Position numbers and translations under genes: made by a program
Shown here: piece after piece, positions 46,326-55,581 of the stretch
Layout of the letters: the number at the start of each line of letters is the position of its first letter
Position numbering within the stretch: the first letter of the stretch is position 1
The notes under the pieces: model-generated
The model's input: only the letters and a program-made list of their open reading frames with translations
Told to the model about the DNA's origin: nothing
Database searches by the model: none
From: Mycolicibacter acidiphilus
Lineage (GTDB): Bacteria > Actinomycetota > Actinomycetes > Mycobacteriales > Mycobacteriaceae
NCBI RefSeq assembly: GCF_018455725.1
Contig: NZ_JAHCLR010000004.1
Span: forward strand, 121,944 to 185,943
Reading direction: 5' to 3'
Length of the DNA stretch: 64,000 bases

Positions 46326-47456
46326 TCAGACCGATGCGGCGGCGTTGGCCTCTTCGAGGCGGCCGGTCGCGGCCAGGTACTCCTGCACCCAGCGCTCGAT
46401 CACCGCCGCGGTCTTCTCCACCTTGGTGAACTGTCCGACGACCTGCCCGACCGGGTTGAACGCCACGTCGACGGTCTCGTTGGGGTAGCGGTGGGTGGCC
46501 TTCACCGCCATCCCCGACACCATGTACTGCAGCGGCATCCCCAGCGGCTCCGGGTTGCCCTCGGCGGCCCAGGCGTCGGTCCAGTCGTTGCGCAGCATCC
46601 GGCACGGCTTGCCGGTGAACGACCGGCTGCGCACGGTGTCGCGGCTGGATGCCTTGATGTAGGCCTCCTGCTGCTTGGGGGTGTTGTTGGCCTCCTCGAC
46701 CATCAGCCACTGCGAGCCGGTCCAAGCACCCTGGCAGCCCAGCGCCAGCGCCGCAGCGATCTGCTCGCCGCTGCCGATCCCGCCGGCGGCCAGCACCGGG
46801 CGCGGCGCGACGGCCTTGACCGCCTGCGGCCACAGCACGATCGAGGCGATCTCGCCGCAGTGGCCGCCGCCCTCACCGCCCTGGGCGATGATGATGTCGA
46901 CGTCGGCCTCGGCGTGCTTGATCGCCTGCGACGGCGAACCGCACAGCGCGGCGACCTTCACCCCCTTGGAGTGGATGTGTTTGATCATGTCGGCCGGCGG
47001 GGTGCCCAGCGCGTTGGCGATCAGCTTCATCTTCGGGTGCCGCAGCGCCACCTCCACCTGCGGCGTGGCGGTCGCCTCGGTCCAGCCGATCAGCTGCAGG
47101 CTGTCCTTGGCGCTGTCCTCGACCGGTACCCCGTGGTCGGCGAGGATCTTGCGGGCGAAGTCCAGGTGCTGCTGCGGGACCAGTTTCTTGAGGCTCTCGG
47201 CCAGCTCTTCGGCGGACTGGCCGGAGTTCTGGCCCTCGTATTTGTTCGGGATCACGATGTCGACGCCGTACGGGTGGTCGCCGATGTTCTCGTCGATCCA
47301 GTTCAGTTCGATCTCCAGCTGCTCGGGGGTGAAGCCCACCGCGCCGAGCACCCCGAAACCGCCGGCCTTGCTGACTGCGACGACCACGTCACGGCAGTGG
47401 GTGAATGCGAAGATCGGAAACTCGATACCGAGCTCGTCGCAGATTGCGGTGTGCAT
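46326..47456 (-). CDS. nitronate monooxygenase-like FMN protein
   Basis: This TIM-barrel FMN protein of 376 residues belongs to the nitronate monooxygenase/2-nitropropane dioxygenase family. It has FPIFAFTHCRDVVVAVSKAGG, GVLGAVGFTPEQL, the FMN-phosphate segment IIAQGGEGGGHCGEI, and VLAAGGIGSGEQIAAALALG. AAGGAG precedes the ATG at 47456. Length and position match Rv1894c. A KstR-like operator 31 bp upstream suggests control by the cholesterol regulator, so the natural role may be in sterol breakdown rather than nitroalkane oxidation; this is inference. Confidence 0.88.
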   Translation of the reverse strand: MHTAICDELGIEFPIFAFTHCRDVVVAVSKAGGFGVLGAVGFTPEQLEIELNWIDENIGDHPYGVDIVIPNKYEGQNSGQSAEELAESLKKLVPQQHLDFARKILADHGVPVEDSAKDSLQLIGWTEATATPQVEVALRHPKMKLIANALGTPPADMIKHIHSKGVKVAALCGSPSQAIKHAEADVDIIIAQGGEGGGHCGEIASIVLWPQAVKAVAPRPVLAAGGIGSGEQIAAALALGCQGAWTGSQWLMVEEANNTPKQQEAYIKASSRDTVRSRSFTGKPCRMLRNDWTDAWAAEGNPEPLGMPLQYMVSGMAVKATHRYPNETVDVAFNPVGQVVGQFTKVEKTAAVIERWVQEYLAATGRLEEANAAASV

Positions 47457-47486
47457 GACCTGCTCCTTTTAGGGTTGAAGACGAAT

Positions 47487-47500
47487 TGAAACCTGTTCTA
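47487..47500 (-). promoter_or_regulatory. KstR-like operator upstream of nitronate monooxygenase gene
   Basis: Read on the minus strand, TAGAACAGGTTTCA fits the 14-base KstR pattern TNNAACNNGTTNNA at every fixed position. It lies 31 bp upstream of the start codon at 47456, a place where a TetR-type repressor would block transcription. An overlapping inverted repeat AACCT-N5-AGGTT spans 47490-47504. Confidence 0.65.
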
Positions 47501-47530
47501 GGTTAGTACCAGATGCTGTGACGCGCGTCA

Positions 47531-48328
47531 TCAGTGGGTGCTGATGGCCCGCAGCAGTGCGACCCCGAAGCCGGCGGTCTGACGCAGCGACCGGCGGGTT
47601 CCGCGGGCCGGATCGCTCACCTGCAGCACCGGCCAGCCGTGCCGGGCGGCCAGTGCCGCCAGCCGGGGGCGGGGATTGACCGGGCGCGGCCGGCCGACCA
47701 GCGACATCAGCGCCGCGTCCTCGTCCCCGTCGGCGTAGAAGAAGCTGCGCTCCAGGTCGATCCCGCGGGTGGCGCAGAGATCCTGCACGGCGGCCGCCTT
47801 CTGTGCGCCCCACACCACCGGTTTGACGATGTCGCCGGTGAGCACGCCCGCCTCGTCGAGTTCGAAGCGGTTGCACACCACCTGCGGGATGCCCAGGTGC
47901 CGGGCGACCGGCTCGGCGTGGATGGTCAGCGCCGACGAGCTGAGCACCACGGTGTGGCCGCGCTCTTGGTGGGCCCGGACGATCTCGCGCATGTGCGGGT
48001 ACACCCGCTCGGTGATGTGCTGGTCGAACAGTCGCTCGCCCACGTCGTTGAGTTCGTCGATCGACTCGCCGCGCAGGTAGCCCGCCGCCCGCACCAGCAG
48101 CCGCTCGAACTGCATCCGGCCGAGTCGGTAGCGCACGGCCGCCTCGGCGACGCCGAGCACCTCGCCGCGCCGGGCCTGCCGGCGGCGGATCCGGTCACCG
48201 GCGTGGGCGGTCGCGGTGAACCCGGCGACCAGCGTGCCGTCGAGGTCGAAGAACGCCCCGATGCGGCTGTCGCGGCCGGTGCTGGCCACCTCGGCGAGCC
48301 GATCGCACGGCGATGCTGTCGCGATCAT
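47531..48328 (-). CDS. HAD-IB family phosphatase (SerB-like)
   Basis: This haloacid-dehalogenase-type hydrolase of 265 residues has the nucleophile motif FFDLDGTLV (D28, D30), motif II VVLSSSALT, the conserved Lys region KPVVWGAQKAAAV, and motif IV FFYADGDEDAALM. It resembles SerB-type HAD-IB phosphatases; the substrate is not known. TAGCAT ends 8 bp before the ATG at 48328, in keeping with a leaderless start. A perfect palindrome TGACGCGCGTCA (47519-47530) abuts its stop codon. Confidence 0.85.
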   Translation of the reverse strand: MIATASPCDRLAEVASTGRDSRIGAFFDLDGTLVAGFTATAHAGDRIRRRQARRGEVLGVAEAAVRYRLGRMQFERLLVRAAGYLRGESIDELNDVGERLFDQHITERVYPHMREIVRAHQERGHTVVLSSSALTIHAEPVARHLGIPQVVCNRFELDEAGVLTGDIVKPVVWGAQKAAAVQDLCATRGIDLERSFFYADGDEDAALMSLVGRPRPVNPRPRLAALAARHGWPVLQVSDPARGTRRSLRQTAGFGVALLRAISTH

Positions 48329-48466
48329 CGCCGTCGATGCTACGTGCGCGACGCGGGAGGGGCCGCTGCGCTCGGGAAATGCCGGTGACGTCGCAGCTGA
48401 TAGCGTGTCGGGACGACGCGACCGGATGACCGCAGTGCAGGTACCGGTGGATAGGAGACCGGCCCG

Positions 48467-48697
48467 ATGAGCACCGACACCGCCGTGAAACGGCAAGCGC
48501 TGGCCGAGCAGGCGGCGCAGTTCGGCTGGCAGCGCACGCAGCGCGAGCGGGTCGACGTCTACAACCGGGGCGTCTATCAGGTTCAGGCGATCTGGCGCGA
48601 CGACGACACCGTCAACGGCGGGTCGCACTACGAGGACACCATCCTGCTCACCTTCACCAGGGAGTACGACAAGATCCGGGGCTGGCTGGCCAAGTAG
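48467..48697 (+). CDS. small conserved hypothetical protein (76 aa)
   Basis: This short cytosolic protein of 76 residues has no recognised domain. Its N-terminal half is a Gln/Ala-rich amphipathic helix (RQALAEQAAQFGWQR) followed by a strand-rich, aromatic segment (VDVYNRGVYQVQAIWRDDD). GGATAGGAGA upstream gives a good ribosome-binding site, and base use fits its neighbours, so it is very likely a real gene. Small genes of this kind occur nearby in M. tuberculosis (for example Rv1893), but I cannot assert orthology. Confidence 0.65.
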   Translation: MSTDTAVKRQALAEQAAQFGWQRTQRERVDVYNRGVYQVQAIWRDDDTVNGGSHYEDTILLTFTREYDKIRGWLAK

Positions 48698-48833
48698 GCC
48701 CGGCCGCGGCGGTAACCGTGGCGACTCTGGTTCGCAACGGTTCCGCATACCGCCCCACGTGTCACACGCGCAACATCTGTCACATCGTTAGCTTCATTCC
48801 CGACCTTCTAGTCATAGGAATTGGGGAGAAGCA

Positions 48834-49340
48834 ATGTCACGCATCAAGAGTTTTCTGACCGCCACCGCCGGTGTCGCCGCGGGCCTGTTCCTGGGCGCGC
48901 TCGGCGCGTCCGCGGCCGCGCACGCCGACACGGCGCCGATCGCGCCGGGGCTGCCCGGGGTGTTCGAGCAGGTGGTCGCTTCCTCGGCCACGATCCCGCA
49001 GCAGCTGCTGCAGTCCACCAGCTCGGCCCTGACCGGTTCCGCGCTGAACCCGGCCGCGCCGGCCACCCAGGGACCGCTGGCCACCGTCACCCTGAACACG
49101 CCCCAGACGACGAGCGCGCTCGGCTCCGGCACCCCGGCCAGCGGCCTGTCCGGCTTGCCCGGCAGCCTGGGCTCGATGCTGCCGTTCCCGCTGCCGAACT
49201 TCGGTGGCGCGGCCCCGGCGGCGGCGCCGACGATGGTGTCGCCGGTCGCGGCCCTGCCCGGCTCGCTGCTGGCACCGGTTGCGATGTCGCCCGTCGCGAT
49301 GGACCCGGTGTCCATGGTGGCGATTCCCGGTCTGCCGTGA
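48834..49340 (+). CDS. secreted low-complexity mycobacterial protein
   Basis: The 168-residue precursor has a classical signal peptide (residues 1-31, ending AAAHADTAP) and a mature part rich in Ala, Pro, Leu and Ser with no cysteine and no recognised domain. GGGGAG lies 6-7 bp before the ATG at 48834. The end contains a repeated VAMSPVAMDPVSM segment. A cell-wall or surface role is possible, but nothing specific can be claimed. Confidence 0.7.
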   Translation: MSRIKSFLTATAGVAAGLFLGALGASAAAHADTAPIAPGLPGVFEQVVASSATIPQQLLQSTSSALTGSALNPAAPATQGPLATVTLNTPQTTSALGSGTPASGLSGLPGSLGSMLPFPLPNFGGAAPAAAPTMVSPVAALPGSLLAPVAMSPVAMDPVSMVAIPGLP

Positions 49341-49364
49341 CGCTGAGTGCGTAATCTCGGACCG

Positions 49365-50651
49365 GTGAGCACACGCGCAGGAATCGTGGTCACCGGTACC
49401 GAGGTACTCACCGGGCGCGTCGCCGACCGCAACGGCCCCTGGCTCGCCGATCGGCTCCTCGAACTCGGGATCGAGTTGGCGCACATCAGTATCTGCGGCG
49501 ACCGCCCCGACGACATCGAGGCGGCGCTGCGGTTCCTGGCCGGTGAGGGCGTCGATCTGATCATCACCAGCGGCGGCCTGGGGCCGACGGCCGACGACCT
49601 GACCGTGGCGACCGTCGCGCACTTCTGCGAACGGGAGCTGGTGCTGGACACCGCGCTGGAGGCCCGGATCGCGGAGATCCTCAACCGGCTGATGGCGCGG
49701 TTGCGGTCCGGCGAGGCACCCGTCGGGGCGGTCGACTTCGACACGGTGCTCGCGGCCAACCGCAAGCAGGCGCTGATACCCGCCGGTGCGACGGTGCTCG
49801 ACCCGGTGGGCACCGCACCCGGGGTGGTGGTCGCCGGCACGCCGACGGTCGTGGTGCTGCCGGGTCCGCCGCGCGAGCTGCAACCCATGTGGCACAAGGC
49901 CGTCGAGACCGACGCGGTCCGGGCGGCGATCGCCGGGCGCACCAGCTACCGGCAGCGGTACGTCCGGATGTTCGGGCTGCCGGAGTCGGCGCTGGCCGAC
50001 ACGCTGCGCCGGGCCGAGCCGCAGGTGGACGGTTTCGAGCGGCTCGAGATCACCACCTGCCTGCGCCGCGGCGAGGTGGAGATCGTCACCCGCTACGAAC
50101 CCGACGCCGAACCGGCGTACACCCGCCTGCTCGCACTGCTGCACGAACAGCATGCCCGGGAGATCTTCTCCGACGACGGCTCGACCATCGACGAGCTGAT
50201 CGCCCGGGCGCTGGCGGGCCGACGGATCGCCACCGCGGAATCGTGCACCGCGGGGCTGCTGGCGGCGCGCCTGGCCGATGTCGCAGGGGCATCGGAATAC
50301 CTTGTCGGCGGCGTGGTTTCGTACGCCAACGAGGCGAAGACGGAGTTGCTCGGCGTCGACGCCGGGCTGATCGCCGAGCACGGTGCGGTCTCGGAGCCGG
50401 TCGCAGAGGCGATGGCAGCCGGTGCGCTGCAACGGTTCTCGGCCGACACCGCGGTGGCGATCACCGGAATCGCCGGCCCGGGCGGTGGCAGCCCGGAGAA
50501 GCCGGTCGGCACCGTCTGCTTCTGCGTACGACTGAGCAGTGGCGAGAAACTCACCCGGACAACCCGATTGCCGGGCGATCGGACCGACGTCCGGGAGCGG
50601 TCGACGACGGTGGCCATGCACCTGCTGCGCCGGGCGCTGTCGACCGACTGA
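49365..50651 (+). CDS. cinA: CinA-like protein (nicotinamide-nucleotide amidase family)
   Basis: This protein joins an N-terminal MoaB/MogA-like COG1058 domain ([40 protein letters not shown]) and a C-terminal CinA/PncC amidase domain ([20 protein letters not shown] region and [19 protein letters not shown]). It may hydrolyse NMN or ADP-ribose and, in mycobacteria, has been linked to drug-NAD adduct tolerance. The 428 residues match Rv1901. TAATCT ends 7 bp before the GTG at 49365, suggesting leaderless transcription. Confidence 0.93.
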   Translation: MSTRAGIVVTGTEVLTGRVADRNGPWLADRLLELGIELAHISICGDRPDDIEAALRFLAGEGVDLIITSGGLGPTADDLTVATVAHFCERELVLDTALEARIAEILNRLMARLRSGEAPVGAVDFDTVLAANRKQALIPAGATVLDPVGTAPGVVVAGTPTVVVLPGPPRELQPMWHKAVETDAVRAAIAGRTSYRQRYVRMFGLPESALADTLRRAEPQVDGFERLEITTCLRRGEVEIVTRYEPDAEPAYTRLLALLHEQHAREIFSDDGSTIDELIARALAGRRIATAESCTAGLLAARLADVAGASEYLVGGVVSYANEAKTELLGVDAGLIAEHGAVSEPVAEAMAAGALQRFSADTAVAITGIAGPGGGSPEKPVGTVCFCVRLSSGEKLTRTTRLPGDRTDVRERSTTVAMHLLRRALSTD

Positions 50652-50665
50652 GGCGGACAGCGGAC

Positions 50666-52102
50666 ATGGGGTGGTTCACCGGATCCGAGTACTGGATGGG
50701 CCGCCTGGTGCTGGAGCACGGCATCGCGGCGATCTACCTGATCGCGTTCGTCGCCGCCGCCCGGCAGTTCCGTCCCCTGCTCGGGGCGCACGGGATGCTG
50801 CCGATCCCGCGGTTCCTGGCCCGGCGGCCGTTCAAGGCTTCCCCCAGCATCTTTCACCTGCACTACTCCGACCGGTTCTTCGCCGGGGTCTGCTGGCTGG
50901 GTGCGGCGGTGGCCGGTGCGATCACCGCCGGCGCCGGTGAACTGGTACCGCTGTGGGCGGTCATGGCGGCCTGGCTGCTGCTGTGGGTGCTGTATCTGTC
51001 GATCGTCAACGTCGGACAGGTCTGGTACGGATTCGGCTGGGAGTCGATCCTGCTGGAGAGCGGCTTCCTCGCGGTGTTCCTCGGCAACGACACGGTCGCG
51101 CCACCGGTGCTGGTGCTGTGGCTGGCCCGGTGGCTGGTGTTCCGGATCGAATTCGGGGCCGGGCTCATCAAACTGCGCGGCGACTCCTGCTGGCGCGACC
51201 TGACCTGCCTGTACTACCACCACGAGACCCAGCCGATGCCGGGACCGCTGAGCTGGTTCTTCCACCACCTGCCCAAACCGCTGCACCGGGTCGAGGCGGC
51301 CGGCAACCACGTTGCGCAACTGGTGGTGCCGTTCGGGCTGTTCGCCCCGCAGCCGGTCGCCGGGGTGGCCGCCGCGATCATCGTCGTCACCCAACTCTGG
51401 CTGGTGGCCTCCGGGAACTTCGCCTGGCTGAACTGGCTCACGATCGTCCTGGCTGCGAGCGCACTGGACTTTCCGCGGCTGGGCGGGGTGTTCGGGATCC
51501 CGTCCCCGCCGGCGCTGGCGGGGCCGCCGGTGTGGTTCACCACGCTGGTGCTGGCGTTCGCCGCGGCCGTGTTGCTGCTCAGCTATTTCCCGATCCGCAA
51601 CCTGGCATCACCGCGGCAGCGAATGAACGTGTCGTTCAACCCGTTTCATCTGGTCAACAGCTACGGCGCCTTCGGCACGGTCGGCCGGCGCCGCCGCGAA
51701 GTGGTGATCGAGGGCACCGACGAGGCCGATCTCACCGGGCAGACGGTGTGGCGCGAGTACGAGTTCAAAGGCAAACCCGGTGCGGTGAATCGGCTGCCGA
51801 CGCAGTGGGCCCCCTACCATCTGCGGCTGGACTGGCTGATGTGGTTCGCCGCCATCTCACCGCTGTACGCCCAGCAGTGGCGCGACGCGCTGCTGACGCG
51901 GCTGCTGCGCAACGACTCCGACACCCTGCGGTTGCTGCGGCGAAATCCGTTCCCCGACAAGCCACCTCGCTATGTGCGCGTCTTGCTCTACAGCTATCGG
52001 TTCACAACCTGGGCGGAGTTGCGGCGGGATCGGGCGTGGTGGCATCGCACGCTGATCGGGGTGTCCGTGGCCCCGATGAGCCTCGACCGGCGATTCGACT
52101 GA
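50666..52102 (+). CDS. lipase maturation factor (LMF1)-family membrane protein
   Basis: The 478-residue membrane protein matches the LMF1/DUF1222 family, better known from the animal endoplasmic reticulum, where LMF1 helps lipases fold. It has about seven to eight transmembrane helices, the family segments WESILLESGFLAVFLG, FRIEFGAGLIKLRGDSCWRDLTC (in part) and YYHHETQPMPGPLSWFFH. A C-terminal soluble domain carries WREYEFKGKPG and APYHLRLDWLMWF. It starts 14 bp after cinA. Whether the bacterial protein assists secreted lipases or esterases is unknown. Confidence 0.85.
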   Translation: MGWFTGSEYWMGRLVLEHGIAAIYLIAFVAAARQFRPLLGAHGMLPIPRFLARRPFKASPSIFHLHYSDRFFAGVCWLGAAVAGAITAGAGELVPLWAVMAAWLLLWVLYLSIVNVGQVWYGFGWESILLESGFLAVFLGNDTVAPPVLVLWLARWLVFRIEFGAGLIKLRGDSCWRDLTCLYYHHETQPMPGPLSWFFHHLPKPLHRVEAAGNHVAQLVVPFGLFAPQPVAGVAAAIIVVTQLWLVASGNFAWLNWLTIVLAASALDFPRLGGVFGIPSPPALAGPPVWFTTLVLAFAAAVLLLSYFPIRNLASPRQRMNVSFNPFHLVNSYGAFGTVGRRRREVVIEGTDEADLTGQTVWREYEFKGKPGAVNRLPTQWAPYHLRLDWLMWFAAISPLYAQQWRDALLTRLLRNDSDTLRLLRRNPFPDKPPRYVRVLLYSYRFTTWAELRRDRAWWHRTLIGVSVAPMSLDRRFD

Positions 52103-52109
52103 GCCGACG

Positions 52110-53027
52110 TCAGTCGGCGGTGTCGCGGGCGTCCCAGGCCTGCAGCATCATCCGCAGGATCTGCTCGCCGCGCCCCAGCCCGGCCAGGTGGCTCTCGCCG
52201 TGCAGCGGGTACAGCTTCGCGTCGGGCAGTCGGGAGACCACGTGCTCGCCGTGGGCGAACGGCACGATGTGGTCATGGTCGCCGTGCCACCAGTGCACCG
52301 GGGCGGTCACGTCGGCGAGCCGGAATCCCCAGTCCCGGGCGAACAGCACGATGTCGGCGAACGGCGCCGCCAGTTGCTTGCGGCTGCCGTTGAGCAGGTC
52401 ATCGAGGAACATCGCCTTGAACTCCGGGCGCCCCAGCAGGTGCCGGTCGCCCTCCGGGGACACGCTGGCGTACAGGTCAAGTGCCGTCGAGGCGACCGGG
52501 CGGGCGAACCAGATCAGCGCGGTGGCAAGGCCGCTGATCTGCGAGCCGGCGATCCCCAGCAGCGGGGCGACCCGCGAGCCGAGGGCCATCAGCCCGCCGC
52601 CGGTGCCGTCGGGGCCACTGGTCGGCGCGACACCGCCGAGCACCCCGACCGACACCACCCGATCCGGCATTCCCGCGGCGCAGGCCAGGGCGTACGGACC
52701 GCCGCCGGACAACCCGATCACCGCCATGTCGTCGACGCCGAGGGTGTCGGCGATCGTGCGGACATCGTCGGCGAAATCCAGGATGCAGCCGTAGTCATGC
52801 GGGGTGGACGAGCCGATCCCGGGCCGGTCGACCCCGATCAGCCGGATGTTCTCCCGCTCGGCGAACACCCGGGCCTCCAGTGGGATCTGCCGCCGCGCCC
52901 CGGGGGTGCCGTGCAGCCAGAACATCGGCCGGCCCTGTGGTGCGCCGAACTCGGCGAATCCCAACCGGCGGTTCTCACCGACGGCGATGTTGCCCTCGAG
53001 CTTGGGGCGGGTGATCTCATGCGCCAT
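52110..53027 (-). CDS. alpha/beta-fold hydrolase
   Basis: This 305-residue alpha/beta-hydrolase shows the oxyanion HGTPGARRQ motif, GVDRPGIGSST, the nucleophile elbow GLSGGGPYAL (Ser), the acid in WWHGDHDHIVP and the His in GESHLAGLGRG. It resembles the hydrolase half of mycobacterial LipJ (Rv1900c, next to cinA in M. tuberculosis), but no adenylate-cyclase domain is present. The substrate is unknown. It is convergent with the LMF1-family gene, 7 bp apart. Confidence 0.85.
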   Translation of the reverse strand: MAHEITRPKLEGNIAVGENRRLGFAEFGAPQGRPMFWLHGTPGARRQIPLEARVFAERENIRLIGVDRPGIGSSTPHDYGCILDFADDVRTIADTLGVDDMAVIGLSGGGPYALACAAGMPDRVVSVGVLGGVAPTSGPDGTGGGLMALGSRVAPLLGIAGSQISGLATALIWFARPVASTALDLYASVSPEGDRHLLGRPEFKAMFLDDLLNGSRKQLAAPFADIVLFARDWGFRLADVTAPVHWWHGDHDHIVPFAHGEHVVSRLPDAKLYPLHGESHLAGLGRGEQILRMMLQAWDARDTAD

Positions 53028-53060
53028 CCGCAGAGTCTCGCACGTCGGGCGCGCGGCCCC

Positions 53061-53513
53061 CTACGCTGCGCCGGCCCAGACCACGGCGACCAGCACCAGC
53101 ACCCCGAGCACCGTCAGCAGTATGGTGTCCTTGCCGGGCAGCCTCAGCGTCGCGGTGGGGTCCAGTCGCAGCTGTCGGGCGATCAGGAACAGTGGGAACG
53201 TCACACTGACCCCGATGAACAGCCCGCCGACGATGTAGGCCCACACGTAGCGCACCCCGTGCTTGCGGGCTTCGATCACCATCAGGATCGCCGCGGCGAA
53301 CGCGAACATCAGGATGTCGATCGTGACCGACCGGGCAGCCGGGGTCGCCCGCGTCTCGCGCCAGAAACTGCTGAAGAAATCCAGCGAACTGTTCTGGTAG
53401 GCCAGATTCTGCCGCCAGGTGGCGAGGAATGCGATGGTGGCGATCGTGCCGTAGACCCCGCACAGCACTTTGCGGGACGCCGGTAGTGGTGGCGCATCAG
53501 TGATTTCGCTCAC
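53061..53513 (-). CDS. DUF2834-like membrane protein
   Basis: This 150-residue protein has four predicted transmembrane helices (about residues 18-34, 62-80, 88-112 and 130-148) and the DUF2834-type sequence TWRQNLAYQNSSLDFFSSFW. The function is unknown. A small membrane protein occupies a similar place near cinA in M. tuberculosis (Rv1903). It lies 33 bp upstream of the alpha/beta-hydrolase gene on the same strand. Confidence 0.72.
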   Translation of the reverse strand: MSEITDAPPLPASRKVLCGVYGTIATIAFLATWRQNLAYQNSSLDFFSSFWRETRATPAARSVTIDILMFAFAAAILMVIEARKHGVRYVWAYIVGGLFIGVSVTFPLFLIARQLRLDPTATLRLPGKDTILLTVLGVLVLVAVVWAGAA

Positions 53514-53560
53514 CGATCAACGATAACGGGCGGCGGCCTCGCGGACCCCCCGTTTCGCCG

Positions 53561-53992
53561 CTACAACTCCAGCAGCACGGTCACCGGGCCGTCGTTGACC
53601 AGTTCCACCGCCATGTGTGCGCCGAACTCACCGGTCTCCACGTGTGCACCCAGACTGCGCAGCGCCTCGGCGAACGCGGCGACCAGTGGTTCGGCGACCG
53701 CACCGGGGGCGGCGGCGTTCCACGACGGCCGGCGGCCCTTGGCGGTGTCGGCGTAGAGAGTGAACTGACTGACCACCAGGATCGGGGCGCCGACATCGGC
53801 GGCCGACCGCTGTTCGTCGAGAATCCTTAACTGCCAGAGTTTTTCGGCGAGCCGCTGTGCCGTGACAGGCTCGTCACCGTGGGTGACCCCGACCAGCGCC
53901 AGCAGGCCCTGACCCGCGGGTTCGATGCTGCCGACCACCTTCCCGTCGACCCGCACCTGCGCCGACGAGACGCGCTGCACCAGAACCCGCAT
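53561..53992 (-). CDS. dtd: D-aminoacyl-tRNA deacylase
   Basis: This enzyme removes D-amino acids from mischarged tRNAs, protecting translation. The 143-residue protein has [13 protein letters not shown], the active-site segments [17 protein letters not shown] and the C-terminal [11 protein letters not shown] with the Gly-cisPro motif. TAGCAT ends 7 bp before the ATG at 53992 (leaderless type). Length and neighbours match Rv1897c. Confidence 0.94.
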   Translation of the reverse strand: MRVLVQRVSSAQVRVDGKVVGSIEPAGQGLLALVGVTHGDEPVTAQRLAEKLWQLRILDEQRSAADVGAPILVVSQFTLYADTAKGRRPSWNAAAPGAVAEPLVAAFAEALRSLGAHVETGEFGAHMAVELVNDGPVTVLLEL

Positions 53993-54047
53993 GGCGTCGA
54001 TGCTAGGTAGGCTCGGCAGGGAAACGTGTGGGAGGGGTTGAGTCGGA

Positions 54048-54362
54048 ATGTCGGTGCTGGTCGCGTTCTCGGTGACGCCGCTGGGGGTGGGGGAGGCCGT
54101 CGGTGAGATCGTCGCCGACGCGGTGCGGGTGGTGCGCGAATCCGGCCTGCCGAATCGCACCGACGCGATGTTCACCGTCATCGAGGGCGACAACTGGGCC
54201 GAGGTGATGGCGGTGGTGCAGCGGGCGGTGGAAGCGGTGGCCGCCCGGGCCCCCCGGGTGAGCACGGTGATCAAAGCGGACTGGCGGTCCGGGGTCGTCG
54301 ACGCGATGACGACGAAGGTCGAGTCGGTGGAGCGTCACCTGTCGGCCACCGACCCGGCGTGA
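54048..54362 (+). CDS. MTH1187/YkoF-like thiamine-binding family protein
   Basis: This 104-residue protein of the MTH1187/YqgV family (DUF77, ferredoxin-like) starts [20 protein letters not shown] and contains [20 protein letters not shown]. Relatives bind thiamine-like molecules, but the function is not proven. It corresponds to Rv1898 and is divergent from dtd (55 bp). Its stop overlaps the GTG of the MFS gene, so the two are probably co-translated. Confidence 0.85.
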   Translation: MSVLVAFSVTPLGVGEAVGEIVADAVRVVRESGLPNRTDAMFTVIEGDNWAEVMAVVQRAVEAVAARAPRVSTVIKADWRSGVVDAMTTKVESVERHLSATDPA

Positions 54363-55561
54363 CGGGTCCGTCCCACCGCGGCGTCGAACATGGTTTCGGG
54401 GGCGGCGGTGCCCTGCTGGCCGCGGCGGTGGTGCTGACCGCGGTCAACCTGCGCCCGGCGATCACCAGTGTGGGTCCGTTGCTGCCGGAGATCCGGGGGT
54501 CGCTGGGCGCATCGGCCACCTGGGCGGGTGTGCTGACCACCCTGCCCGGTCTGTGCTTCGCCGGTGCCGGGATGACCGCGCCGTGGCTGGCACGACGGAT
54601 CGGGCTGCGGGCGGCGATCGCCGCGGCGCTGGCAGTGCTGGCCGCCGGGCTGGTGGTGCGGGTGCTCGCCGGTGCCGCGGTCGTGATCGGCGGAACCCTG
54701 ATCGCCACGGCCGGGATCGCGCTGATCAACGTGCTGATCCCGGTCGTCGTCAAATGGTCGTTCCCGGCCCGGATCGGGCTGATGACCGGCATCTACACCG
54801 CATCGCTGCAGGGCGGCGGTGCGCTGGGCGCCGCCCTGACACCGGTCCTCGACGACGCGTTCGGCGGCTGGCGCCCCGGCCTGGGCTGGTGGGCGGCGGC
54901 CGCCGTGCTGGCGTTGGCGGTGTGGGTGCTGGCCAGCGGCGGACTCGGTGACGTCGCAGGCGCGGCGCTGCCCGCCGCGTCGACGAATGGCGGCGGGTCG
55001 CTACTGCGCAGCCCGCTGGCGTGGGCAGTCACCGTGCTGTTCGGCAGCCAGTCCTTCCTGGCCTACGTGGTGATGGGGTGGCTGCCCGAGGTCTTCATCG
55101 ACAGCGGGGTCAGCAAGGGTGACGCCGGCCTGCTGGTCGGGTTGATGTCGCTGATCGCGGTGCCGATCAGTCTGCTGGTGACGCCGTTGGCCGCGCGGCA
55201 ATGGGCGCAGAGCGGCTGGGTGGTGGGCTTCACCGTGCCCGGGATCGCCGGGTTGATCGGCCTGATCGTCGCGCCGTCGGCCGCCCCGCTGCTGTGGACG
55301 GTGCTGATCGGACTGGGGATGAGTGTGTTCTCGCTGGCGCTGGCGGTGATCGCACTGCGGGCCCGCGACGCCGCCGACACCGTGCGGCTGTCCGGGATGG
55401 CGCAGGGGCTCGGCTACCTGTTCGCCGGGGTCGGCCCGTTCCTGTTCGGCCTGCTGCACGACGTCACCGGTGCGTGGACCGTGCCGTGGCTGATGGTGCT
55501 CGGGGTCTCCGTCGTGCAGGTCGTCGCGGGCGCACTCGCCGGGCGCAACCGCCACGTGTGA
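54359..55561 (+). CDS. CynX/NimT-family MFS transporter
   Basis: The 400-residue carrier has about twelve transmembrane helices and the CynX/NimT pattern [18 protein letters not shown] at the first helix, then GRRIGLRAA-like loop sequences ([11 protein letters not shown]) and [17 protein letters not shown]. Family members move cyanate, nitroimidazole-related or other small anions; the substrate here is unknown. The GTG start overlaps the preceding stop (GTGA), linking it to the thiamine-binding-like protein. Confidence 0.87.
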   Translation: MTGPSHRGVEHGFGGGGALLAAAVVLTAVNLRPAITSVGPLLPEIRGSLGASATWAGVLTTLPGLCFAGAGMTAPWLARRIGLRAAIAAALAVLAAGLVVRVLAGAAVVIGGTLIATAGIALINVLIPVVVKWSFPARIGLMTGIYTASLQGGGALGAALTPVLDDAFGGWRPGLGWWAAAAVLALAVWVLASGGLGDVAGAALPAASTNGGGSLLRSPLAWAVTVLFGSQSFLAYVVMGWLPEVFIDSGVSKGDAGLLVGLMSLIAVPISLLVTPLAARQWAQSGWVVGFTVPGIAGLIGLIVAPSAAPLLWTVLIGLGMSVFSLALAVIALRARDAADTVRLSGMAQGLGYLFAGVGPFLFGLLHDVTGAWTVPWLMVLGVSVVQVVAGALAGRNRHV

Positions 55562-55581
55562 GTGGTGGGATGCATGGCTCG

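Noticed and set aside
48837-50621. Long minus-strand frame opposite cinA and the secreted protein gene
   Set aside because: The plus strand carries clear cinA motifs. The antisense product has only low-complexity Arg/Gly sequence.
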